Of a stretch of 64,000 nt of DNA, positions 1-5,492 are shown one piece after another; the first letter of the stretch is position 1, and each line of letters starts with the position of its first letter. The stretch covers positions 1 through 64,000 of the forward strand of contig CABJAB010000008.1 in NCBI GenBank assembly GCA_902363445.1, in the 5' to 3' direction. Under the pieces are notes generated by a model. That model was not told where the DNA came from and searched no databases. It saw only the letters and a list, made by a program, of their open reading frames with translations. Origin of the DNA: Lachnospiraceae bacterium (GTDB lineage Bacteria > Bacillota > Clostridia > Lachnospirales > Lachnospiraceae). Made by a program: the position numbers and the translations under genes.

Positions 1-76
1 ATAATATCTTTAGAATTTTTATCTGGCTGCGTAATGATTCAACTTCATTTTTTATTGCGTTAGAGAACCCTTCCAT
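1..76 (-). CDS. Partial small ORF of the integrated element, runs off the left edge
   Basis: An ATG at 76 follows a good ribosome binding site (GGGAGGTGATGAAGAA) and opens a frame of 25 codons that continues out of the window. The visible residues begin MEGFSNAIKNEVESLRSQIK and look helical. It lies 15 bp downstream of the 52-residue gene and would be the next gene of the leftward operon. Its product cannot be identified from this fragment. Confidence 0.5.
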   Translation of the reverse strand, partial: MEGFSNAIKNEVESLRSQIKILKIL

Positions 77-91
77 TTCTTCATCACCTCC

Positions 92-250
92 CTATCCTGT
101 CTCTTCTGAATCTTTTTTCTGTTTCTCTTTCCTCTTTTTTTCTTGAACCTTACTTTCTGCCACTCCTAAAAAGTAACCCTTTTCAAACTCGCTCATCTTA
201 GGCAGTGATTTAGCAAAAGATTCAAGCAACTGTTTTTCTCGTTCACACAT
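92..250 (-). CDS. 52-residue basic phage-type protein of unknown function
   Basis: A 52-residue frame starting MCEREKQLLESFAKSLPKMS and ending in a Lys/Glu-rich tail with many KK pairs. The AGGTGATGACTTAT sequence just upstream of the ATG supplies an acceptable ribosome binding site. It lies 8 bp after the HNH-like gene stop, in the same direction, so the two are probably co-transcribed from the strong promoter at 776-804. Short helical proteins with a FEKGYFLG-like middle are common beside repressor modules of Firmicutes prophages and conjugative elements. That family remark is from memory, and I cannot name a function. Confidence 0.6.
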   Translation of the reverse strand: MCEREKQLLESFAKSLPKMSEFEKGYFLGVAESKVQEKKRKEKQKKDSEETG

Positions 251-258
251 ATAAGTCA

Positions 259-741
259 TCACCTCTTTTCCGTTTTAACAACATTATAATAGTAGCCGCC
301 TGGACTTCTATGCTCGACTTCGAGTTTTCCCTGTAACACTTTTGCATCATGGTACATAAGTCCACACTTGACAGTATGATAATATCCGTACACTGAAGAA
401 TATCTAACTTCATACCTTCCAACTTTATTTTGATTACATTTATTGCTCCTTCGCTTGTGTGTACCTTTTCGTGCTCTCGCTCTGTTTTCTTCTAATGTTA
501 TCCACCTGCAATTACATGGTTCATAGTTTCCATCTGGATTTATTCTATCTATTGATAAAGTATCAGAATATCCATTCGACATTGCCCATTCCTTGAAATT
601 CTGAAAATCAAATCTCCATTCGTCACAAACCGTTATGCCTTTATCTCTGTAATACGTTTTTGTGTAATAGTTATTCCAATTTTGGTTGTGGCATCTACCA
701 ACCATCAATCGCCAGATTTCAAAAATCCTTTCTCTCTTCAT
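259..741 (-). CDS. HNH-like phage endonuclease-family protein
   Basis: A 160-residue product, taken from the ATG at 741, which has GAGGTG six bases upstream; a GTG at 750 is a weaker alternative. The pattern GRCHN near residue 16, then ITVCDEW, then LSIDRINPDGNY, then CNCRW is the signature of small phage HNH or AP2-HNH-type DNA-binding nucleases. The Asp-Arg-Ile-Asn/Asp segment and the paired Cys-rich sites support a metal-stabilised fold. It is the first gene after the repressed leftward promoter and is followed closely by two small genes. Proteins of this kind act in phage DNA packaging or homing; which role applies here cannot be told. The right end of the gene abuts the operator region. 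Confidence 0.65.
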   Translation of the reverse strand: MKRERIFEIWRLMVGRCHNQNWNNYYTKTYYRDKGITVCDEWRFDFQNFKEWAMSNGYSDTLSIDRINPDGNYEPCNCRWITLEENRARARKGTHKRRSNKCNQNKVGRYEVRYSSVYGYYHTVKCGLMYHDAKVLQGKLEVEHRSPGGYYYNVVKTEKR

Positions 742-761
742 ATCACTCACCTCATCGTTAT

Positions 762-850
762 GTTGCTATGCGATAATTATATATCGTCTGGCAACCATTG
801 TCAAGGGATAAAATGATTTTTTTTAAAATATTTTTGTTGCAATGCGATAA
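762..850. promoter_or_regulatory. Operator region with three related 15-bp repeats
   Basis: GTTGCTATGCGATAA occurs at 762-776 and GTTGCAATGCGATAA at 836-850 in the same orientation, differing at one base. A third, inverted and weaker copy, GTTGCCAGACGATAT, lies on the minus strand at 795-781. Their placement over the two divergent promoters marks them as probable binding sites of the XRE repressor encoded at 893. Binding itself is inferred. Confidence 0.7.
776..804 (-). promoter_or_regulatory. Consensus leftward promoter of the element
   Basis: On the minus strand TTGACA (804-799) is separated by exactly 17 bases from TATAAT (781-776). Both hexamers match the sigma-A consensus perfectly. It fires into the HNH-like gene operon. 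Two repressor-type repeats lie on it: one in the spacer and one across the -10 and start region. Confidence 0.85.
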
Positions 851-865
851 GCTTTATGATACTAT
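837..865 (+). promoter_or_regulatory. Repressor-gene promoter overlapping an operator
   Basis: TTGCAA (837-842), a 17-base spacer and TACTAT (860-865) precede the repressor ATG at 893 by a short leader containing GAGAGAAGGTG. The -35 hexamer lies inside the operator copy 836-850, so the repressor probably controls its own gene. Confidence 0.65.
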
Positions 866-892
866 AAATACATGGAGAGAAGGTGAAAAACA

Positions 893-1282
893 ATGACAGC
901 ACTGGAATTAGAACAGTGTGAAAGATTTAAAAAGATTAGACACGCATTAAAAATTAAACAAGGAGAACTAGCAAAAGAACTGACTATATCACAAGGACAT
1001 GCTTCTGATATAGAAAATGGAAGAAAAGCTGTATCTGAAAGAGTAATTGCAATTATTTCATTAAAATACGGCATAAACGAAAATTGGCTTCGTACCGGTA
1101 ACGGAGAAATGTTTATACAGAAGACACGGGGAGAACAAATTGCCGAATTTGCTGCTGACGTACTAAAAGATGAAGAAGATTCTTTCCGGCATAGGTTTAT
1201 CGAAGCCTTAGCAGAACTCTCCGTAGACGAATGGGAAGTATTGGAAAAGATAGTAAAAAAGATAACAAAAGAAAGGGACTAG
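893..1282 (+). CDS. XRE-family repressor of the integrated element
   Basis: A 129-residue protein with an N-terminal Cro/C1-type helix-turn-helix (about residues 10-65: FKKIRHALKIKQGELAKELT, then ISQGHASDIENGRK) followed by the GINENWLRTGNGEMF segment typical of small Firmicutes phage repressors. The C-terminal third is acidic and helical, probably a dimerisation region. There is no peptidase S24 domain, so it would not be self-cleaved like lambda CI. It faces the HNH-like operon across a divergent promoter region holding three similar 15-bp sites, which is the normal position for the repressor that keeps an element quiescent. Its stop codon lies within a hairpin shared with the convergent microprotein gene. 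Confidence 0.85.
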   Translation: MTALELEQCERFKKIRHALKIKQGELAKELTISQGHASDIENGRKAVSERVIAIISLKYGINENWLRTGNGEMFIQKTRGEQIAEFAADVLKDEEDSFRHRFIEALAELSVDEWEVLEKIVKKITKERD

Positions 1283-1297
1283 GAATGTCCCTAGTCC
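1276..1297. terminator. Hairpin shared by two convergent gene ends
   Basis: GGACTAGG (1276-1283) pairs perfectly with CCTAGTCC (1290-1297) around a six-base loop. The stop codons of the repressor (+) and of the 32-residue gene (-) both fall inside the stem. The T tract on the plus side is weak (AGCCTTTTG), so termination efficiency is uncertain. Confidence 0.5.
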
Positions 1298-1389
1298 AAT
1301 AGCCTTTTGATAAAAGTATAAATCAATTTCAGTATGTAATCTTCCAAAGGCCTTTGCAGTAATTTTGTTATCTCTTCCCGATAATTCAT
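1291..1389 (-). CDS. 32-residue microprotein behind an SOS-like box
   Basis: A short frame coding a 32-residue protein beginning MNYREEITKLLQRPLEDYI and ending in a hydrophobic/basic helix (KLIYTFIKRLLD). A GGGGG stretch nine bases before the ATG may serve as ribosome binding site. Proteins of this MNYREEI...IYTFI type recur in Firmicutes prophages and conjugative elements, always small and uncharacterised (family knowledge, not checked). The gene is convergent with the repressor. A LexA-like palindrome lies 25 bases upstream, suggesting DNA-damage induction. Confidence 0.55.
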   Translation of the reverse strand: MNYREEITKLLQRPLEDYILKLIYTFIKRLLD

Positions 1390-1413
1390 AAGCAGTACCC
1401 CCATCTCATTTAT

Positions 1414-1427
1414 CGAACATATGTTTG
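1414..1427. promoter_or_regulatory. LexA/DinR-like SOS box
   Basis: CGAACATATGTTTG fits the Gram-positive SOS box CGAAC-N4-GTTCG with one deviation (TTTG for TTCG). It sits just upstream of the 32-residue gene start at 1389 on the minus strand. A single near-consensus 14-mer can arise by chance, but its position before a short phage-type gene is as expected of a damage-inducible unit. Confidence 0.5.
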
Positions 1428-1554
1428 CAAAGAACTTGCTTATATGATACACTCAAACGAGTAATAAATCAAGCTCTTAGTCACATATTCGAGTGGTATA
1501 TTATGGTCTTTACTCATGCAACGAGATGGGGAATAAAATAATTACGGATTTCCG

Positions 1555-1764
1555 TTATGCCGGAAAATAGATAAATAAATCACAAACTTCCACTTCCAAA
1601 GCAACGGCGATCATACATATGGTAGGCACTGTAGCCTCACGAATGCCACGTTCTATATCGTTTATTTCAGTGACGCTTACCCCGGATAGGGCTGATAACC
1701 TATCAAGAGTTAAACGGTGGCTTAAACGGATTTGACGGATTTTATATTCTACTTGGATTTTCAA
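1555..1764 (-). CDS. Small XRE-family transcriptional regulator
   Basis: A 69-residue protein consisting of little more than one Cro/C1 helix-turn-helix: IRQIRLSHRLTLDRLSALSG followed by VSVTEINDIERG and VPTICMIAVALEV. The start is a TTG at 1764 with AGGTGA seven bases upstream; no ATG is available near the conserved N-terminus. It is divergent from the zinc-ribbon gene at 1852. The 88-bp gap contains an inverted repeat, CTCGGC-N10-GCCGAG, overlapping its own ribosome binding site, a plausible operator. Single-domain regulators of this size in mobile elements often control excision or transfer functions, but the target here is unknown. Confidence 0.75.
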   Translation of the reverse strand: MKIQVEYKIRQIRLSHRLTLDRLSALSGVSVTEINDIERGIREATVPTICMIAVALEVEVCDLFIYFPA

Positions 1765-1775
1765 TTTGGATTCAC

Positions 1776-1797
1776 CTCGGCTTTAGTATCTGCCGAG
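1776..1797. promoter_or_regulatory. Inverted repeat between the small XRE gene and the zinc-ribbon gene
   Basis: CTCGGC (1776-1781) and GCCGAG (1792-1797) form a perfect 6-bp dyad with a 10-base spacer. It overlaps the Shine-Dalgarno of the XRE gene and precedes an AT-rich stretch (1798-1812) that could hold promoter elements. It is a candidate operator for the adjacent regulator. Confidence 0.4.
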
Positions 1798-1808
1798 TAT
1801 AGTATTAT

Positions 1809-1837
1809 ATACTTTTGAGATGGGGAAATCAAAATAC
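1809..1837 (+). repeat. Duplicated mRNA leader, copy 1
   Basis: The segment with the core CTTTTGAGATGGGGAAATC before the zinc-ribbon gene matches, with few changes, the segment CTTTTGGGATGGGGAATC before the lipoprotein gene (2449-2478). A shorter partial match, GAGATGGGGAATAAAAT, begins at 1523. The repeated leader sits directly ahead of the ribosome binding site in both full cases. Confidence 0.5.
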
Positions 1838-1851
1838 AGGAGGGATTTAGT

Positions 1852-2406
1852 ATGGCACTTGTAAAATGTCCAGATTGTGGAAAAATGTTTTCTGAGAGGA
1901 TAGCAGCATGTCCTGATTGCGGATGTCCAGTTGAATTTGCAACAAAAGAAGAACCTAAAGTAGTAAAGTATAGGAAATATTCTTCGGTACAAGAAGCTAT
2001 TAATTTTTGTGATTTTTCTCAGTTTAAATTTGCAAAAAAATCAATAGAAGCCGCAGAAGAACTTATTACAAGCGATGAAGATATATATTACGCTTCTACT
2101 TGCATGATGGCCAATAATCCATATTCAGGTCCGCTAAAAACATCAATGGATTTAAAAGACAATAACTCTACTGGAGTATTCATTCTTACAAGCAAGCAGA
2201 TAAGCTATGTAAGCAAATCATTTTCTGATAGTATATATAAACAGTTTACTTATTCGGATGTTGTCTCTACTGATTCTGCAAGTGGAATGTTGCCAAATCG
2301 CGCACCTTTAAGAATTACCTGTAAAAACGATATTCTCATTGTATATCTCGACAAAGATGATTTGCAAAAAGTTACGGGAATGATTACATCATTAAGGTCC
2401 AATTAA
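1852..2406 (+). CDS. Zinc-ribbon protein with a PH-like C-terminal region
   Basis: A 184-residue soluble protein. Residues 6-23 form a four-cysteine zinc ribbon (CPDCGK ... CPDCGC). The remainder, roughly 60-184, resembles the bacterial PH/YokE-type domains found in phage-borne and regulatory proteins: a stretch TGVFILTSKQISYVSK followed by F-x-YSDV and a final basic strand-helix. The PH assignment rests on pattern only. An AGGAGGG motif eight bases before the ATG fixes the start. It is divergent from the small XRE gene and shares a duplicated leader with the next gene downstream. No enzymatic motif is visible. It probably senses or binds a membrane or protein partner during the element's life cycle. 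Confidence 0.65.
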   Translation: MALVKCPDCGKMFSERIAACPDCGCPVEFATKEEPKVVKYRKYSSVQEAINFCDFSQFKFAKKSIEAAEELITSDEDIYYASTCMMANNPYSGPLKTSMDLKDNNSTGVFILTSKQISYVSKSFSDSIYKQFTYSDVVSTDSASGMLPNRAPLRITCKNDILIVYLDKDDLQKVTGMITSLRSN

Positions 2407-2448
2407 ATAATAAAAACCGGCCTCTGGCTGTAACAAAAGACTGACAGG

Positions 2449-2478
2449 TATGCTTTTGGGATGGGGAATCAAAAGATA
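2449..2478 (+). repeat. Duplicated mRNA leader, copy 2
   Basis: Second copy of the leader described at 1809-1837, here before the lipoprotein gene. The similarity (CTTTTGnGATGGGGAA(A)TCAAAA) includes the bases just upstream of the Shine-Dalgarno but not the coding regions, so it is a non-coding duplication. Confidence 0.5.
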
Positions 2479-2493
2479 TGGGAGGAAATGAGT

Positions 2494-2916
2494 ATGAAAA
2501 AGAAGTCGTTAACTTTATTGGTTTGTATTATTATAGCCATCTCGCTGATTTCTTGTAATAATACAAACGAAGCAACCAGTAGCCCGTCATTCGCACAGAA
2601 ACAAATCACCACAGAAGCTCCTACGACCGAAGCTACGCTCCCTGTCACCACGACAGCTACATTAGAACAGACAGAAGCGACTACTCAGGCACCCACTGAA
2701 CCGGAAACTGAAAACACACTGGAAGCCAGTAGTGAGATCATTACTACCGAGGCCCCCTCCCAGCAGCCTGTGGAACAAATGGTATGGATTTCCGCTACCG
2801 GAAGTAAATATCATAATAAGCCAAACTGCGGAAAAATGAATCCAGATACCGCAAAAAAGCTGAGTAAGTCAGAAGCTGAAGCTCAGGGATACGAAGCATG
2901 TAAAAAATGTTATTAA
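2494..2916 (+). CDS. Thr-rich lipoprotein with a C-terminal Cys/His motif
   Basis: A 140-residue secreted lipoprotein. The ATG at 2494 has GGAGG eight bases upstream, preferred over an in-frame ATG at 2461. An N-terminal signal (MKKKSLTLLVCIIIAISLIS) ends in the lipobox LISC, giving lipidation at Cys21. A low-complexity Thr/Pro/Glu/Ala linker spans about residues 25-95. The C-terminal 45 residues carry a W-x-S-x-T-G-x-K-Y-H-x(4)-C ... GYEACKKC pattern, the small metal-binding module also found at the end of some secreted nucleases and Ada-like proteins. It is probably displayed on the outside of the membrane. Its role in the element (surface exclusion or contact) is only a guess. Confidence 0.75.
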   Translation: MKKKSLTLLVCIIIAISLISCNNTNEATSSPSFAQKQITTEAPTTEATLPVTTTATLEQTEATTQAPTEPETENTLEASSEIITTEAPSQQPVEQMVWISATGSKYHNKPNCGKMNPDTAKKLSKSEAEAQGYEACKKCY

Positions 2917-3062
2917 AAAACCGGCCCCTGCGCCAACAGAGACCGGCAAGCATACAATCCGAAGATGGTACGCCATAAATCAATCACCTACATTGTATCA
3001 TCTTCGGGGCAGCCACGCAAGCGAAACAATAGTCGCTGGCTGTTATTTTTATACCCAAAAAA
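2917..3062 (+). promoter_or_regulatory. Structured leader with terminator-like hairpin before the integrase
   Basis: CCGAAGATGGTAC (2959-2971) pairs with GTATCATCTTCGG (2995-3007), 12 of 13 bases. An alternative pairing of ATACAAT (2953-2959) with ATTGTAT (2992-2998) uses overlapping bases. Next, CAGCCA (3010-3015) plus GCGA (3021-3024) pair with TCGC plus TGGCTG (3033-3042), directly followed by TTATTTTTA: an intrinsic-terminator shape 20 bases ahead of the integrase ribosome binding site. The arrangement looks like an attenuator or RNA switch. No known riboswitch class was recognised. Confidence 0.6.
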
Positions 3063-3075
3063 GGAGGATGATATT

Positions 3076-4314
3076 ATGGCAACAGCAAAAAAGCTTCCAT
3101 CTGGTTCCTGGCGGTGTTTAGCATACAGCCACACCGAAAAAATCTTTGATAATAAAACCGGAAAATGGAAAAATAAGAGAATCTATGAATCGTTTACATC
3201 GGATGATCCTTCCCCTCGCGGAAGAAAAGAAGCTGAAGCCGCCGCTGCACTTTTTCAAGTAAGCAAAGAAAAACAGTCACAACCTAATGAATATCGAAAC
3301 TTGACTCTGTCAGAGGCAATCGACAAATATATTGAATCACGCGAGTTGTTAAAACGATCCCCTACAACGATCCAGGATTATCGGTGTATCCAGAAAAACG
3401 GTTTTCAGGATCTCCTTTCAACCCGATTAAAGGACATTGATATAAAGATTTTGCAAGAGGCTGTTAATGTCGAAGGACGCCGGCCATCTAATGGACGAAA
3501 AAAAGAAAAAAAGCCAATCTCCGCCAAGCGTCTAAGGAATGAGTGGGGGCTTGTGAGTGCTGTCCTGCGTAAATACAAGCCTGAATTGAACTATAGTGCG
3601 ATAGAATTGCCTTCCGCTTCCCTCCGCATAGTTGAACTTCCATCAGCACAAAGGGTCTTAAATATTGTACGTGGGACCAATATTGAACTCCCGGTATTAC
3701 TTGCAATGTGGCTCTCATTCTCCATGTCAGAAGTTCGCGGACTGACAAAATCGAAATCCATTTCCGGTAATTACATAACCATCAAAGAAGTCGTTGTCGA
3801 TGTAGGCAAAGGTAACGTTCGGAAAAATGAAGCGAAAAACCCGGCCAGGAACCGGCGTCATCGAATCCCTCCCTATATCATGCAACTGATAGATCAAGTC
3901 GAAGGGGACGTTTTAGTCCCTATCAGCGGCCGCGCCCTCTATCACCGCTGGATTCGCCTGCAAGATGAGAATAGCATGGATCATATTACTTTCCACGATT
4001 TACGGCATCTTAGCGCCTCTGTCATGGCACTTCTTCGTATATCTGATACATACGCGAAAGAACGTGGTGGATGGAAGTCTGATCAGGTGATGAAAAAAGT
4101 ATATATGCAGACATTTTCTGAGGAACGCGAGAAAGTAGATGACGTAATTGATAACTACTTTGAAAAGATTATGAATCCAGAAGAGGATGAAATAGACAAG
4201 AGCAAGTATCAAGCATGGCTCACTCTATATGAAAAGGAAGATAGTAGGGAAAACAAAAAAGAATTTTTTAAATTCATGCAACACGAAATGCAACACGAAA
4301 AAAAAGAAGCCTGA
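3076..4314 (+). CDS. int: Tyrosine-family site-specific integrase
   Basis: A 412-residue integrase starting at the ATG at 3076 (AGGAGG eight bases upstream), not at an earlier in-frame ATG inside the leader. An N-terminal DNA-binding segment (about 1-65) is followed by a SAM-like core-binding domain (about 73-170) and the catalytic domain. Catalytic residues are visible as Arg221 (SEVRG), a hairpin Lys near 254, His307 and Arg310 (HDLRH), Trp333 at the H/W position (GGWKS) and the nucleophile Tyr343 (KKVYMQ). The gene ends 19 bp from the 3' end of a tRNA-Gly gene in opposite orientation, the classic position for an integrase acting at a tRNA attachment site. No excisionase was recognised next to it. 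Expression is probably controlled by the structured leader. Confidence 0.93.
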   Translation: MATAKKLPSGSWRCLAYSHTEKIFDNKTGKWKNKRIYESFTSDDPSPRGRKEAEAAAALFQVSKEKQSQPNEYRNLTLSEAIDKYIESRELLKRSPTTIQDYRCIQKNGFQDLLSTRLKDIDIKILQEAVNVEGRRPSNGRKKEKKPISAKRLRNEWGLVSAVLRKYKPELNYSAIELPSASLRIVELPSAQRVLNIVRGTNIELPVLLAMWLSFSMSEVRGLTKSKSISGNYITIKEVVVDVGKGNVRKNEAKNPARNRRHRIPPYIMQLIDQVEGDVLVPISGRALYHRWIRLQDENSMDHITFHDLRHLSASVMALLRISDTYAKERGGWKSDQVMKKVYMQTFSEEREKVDDVIDNYFEKIMNPEEDEIDKSKYQAWLTLYEKEDSRENKKEFFKFMQHEMQHEKKEA

Positions 4315-4330
4315 TAAAATCAGACTTTTT
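4311..4330. terminator. Short bidirectional terminator between integrase and tRNA-Gly
   Basis: CTGAT (4311-4315) pairs with ATCAG (4319-4323). T tracts follow on both strands (ACTTTTT on plus; GGCTTCTTTTTTTT on minus). It can end both the integrase transcript and the tRNA transcript. The stem overlaps the integrase stop codon. Confidence 0.6.
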
Positions 4331-4333
4331 GAG

Positions 4334-4405
4334 AGCGCGAGACGGGATTCGAACCCGCGACCCTCGCCTTGGCAAGGCGATACTCCACCACTGAGCCACT
4401 CGCGC
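4334..4405 (-). tRNA. tRNA-Gly (anticodon GCC)
   Basis: On the minus strand a complete cloverleaf can be drawn. The acceptor GCGCGAG pairs with CTCGCGC, followed by a T discriminator. The D arm is GCTC/GAGT. The anticodon arm TCGCC-TTGCCAA-GGCGA has GCC at its centre. The variable loop has five bases and the T arm is GCGGG-TTCGAAT-CCCGT. The CCA end is not encoded. The 3' end lies next to the integrase gene, so the 3' half probably overlaps the attachment site; the gene itself is intact on this side. Confidence 0.95.
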
Positions 4406-4466
4406 ATATGTAATTTTTTTCCTTTTCCACTGTTTTTTTTCCTGTGTTCTCCAGCGGACATGTAAT

Positions 4467-4495
4467 ATAATACTATGCCCGCGGCACTTTGTCAA
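4467..4495 (-). promoter_or_regulatory. Promoter of tRNA-Gly
   Basis: On the minus strand TTGACA (4495-4490), a 17-base spacer and TATTAT (4472-4467) precede the tRNA 5' end by about 60 bases. The spacer is GC-rich (GCCGCGGGC), as in many stable-RNA promoters. Confidence 0.75.
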
Positions 4496-4570
4496 CAGTT
4501 TTTTGAATTTTTATTATTGTTTTTTTAACTACAACAACTCATCTCCAGAGATAACGGTCCGTTCTCTCCT

Positions 4571-5335
4571 TCAGACCAGGAGAACCGTAAGAAAATACTT
4601 GTTGTTTTTGAATTCCCGGGCAGCCATCTGCTCCATCCTGGAAAATTCCGTGTCCCTCCAGTTCTCTTCCGCCGCCAGGCTGATATGATACAGCATCACG
4701 CCAATATCAAACCCCAGAAAGTCCGCCTTGGAGCTGAACCGAAACGTCTCCTTCCTCGCAAACACATGAATCCTGTTCTGATATACCATAAAACGCCAGG
4801 GCTGCCCGTTCATGGCAGAGGGGGCCATACGCGCCGCCTGCATCATCAGCCTGGTCTCCTCTGTAGAGTCCTCTTTAAACGCGCACAGCTCCTTTAACGG
4901 AAGTCTTTTCGCCTGAAAGGAATCCCGGTACAGTTTCCCGTCTGCATAGCCAAAGGCCAGGACCATCATCGGCTCCATCCCTTCCGGCCCGTCCATGGCC
5001 GGAATTTTCGCGCTTCCCTGATAGCAGGTGCCAATGCCTTTGCTGGTCAAATACAGAACGATCTGCTCCATCAGATAACCGGCGTTGGCCATCGCATATT
5101 CTCCCGTTTCCGAAAACAGCACCAGATAATACGGTGCTTTGACCTTGAAAAGGCCCTTTATCCGGGTTTCTCCATTCATGGCATTGAACAATTCCACACT
5201 ATAACGAAGTTTTCCCCAAAGAGGACGAAGGCCCTGCTCAAACTTCCTCAGATTTTTAAACAGCTCCTGGGGCAGGGGCTCCATTTTATAATGCCTCACC
5301 GATTTTCGGTTAAATACTGCCTCATACAAAGTCAA
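4571..5335 (-). CDS. Nitroreductase-family FMN protein (TM1586 type)
   Basis: About 254 residues. The N-terminal TLYEAVFNRKSVRHY and the later RMAPSAMNGQPWRF are the two FMN-contacting segments of the TM1586-like nitroreductases, a subgroup with two half-domains of the nitroreductase fold. The frame is open further upstream to an ATG at 5383, but that codon lies inside a TATAAT -10 element (5387-5382) and has no Shine-Dalgarno. A TTG at 5335 or 5329 with AGGGAG and a G-run upstream fits the family start better. Expected activity is NAD(P)H-dependent reduction of an unknown substrate in the cytoplasm. It appears to be transcribed alone, 158 bp downstream of pepF. Confidence 0.8.
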   Translation of the reverse strand: MTLYEAVFNRKSVRHYKMEPLPQELFKNLRKFEQGLRPLWGKLRYSVELFNAMNGETRIKGLFKVKAPYYLVLFSETGEYAMANAGYLMEQIVLYLTSKGIGTCYQGSAKIPAMDGPEGMEPMMVLAFGYADGKLYRDSFQAKRLPLKELCAFKEDSTEETRLMMQAARMAPSAMNGQPWRFMVYQNRIHVFARKETFRFSSKADFLGFDIGVMLYHISLAAEENWRDTEFSRMEQMAAREFKNNKYFLTVLLV

Positions 5336-5492
5336 GCTCCCTACCCCCCCATTTCTAATCCTGTCATAATAGAGTGTATTCATTATATCACAAAACCATC
5401 CAGTTATTCCTGGAGAAAAGGCAAAGAATTTCTTAAAAATTCCAAAATTTCCATTTATCGGACAATTGCTCAGAACGTGCTGAGGCTCTCCT

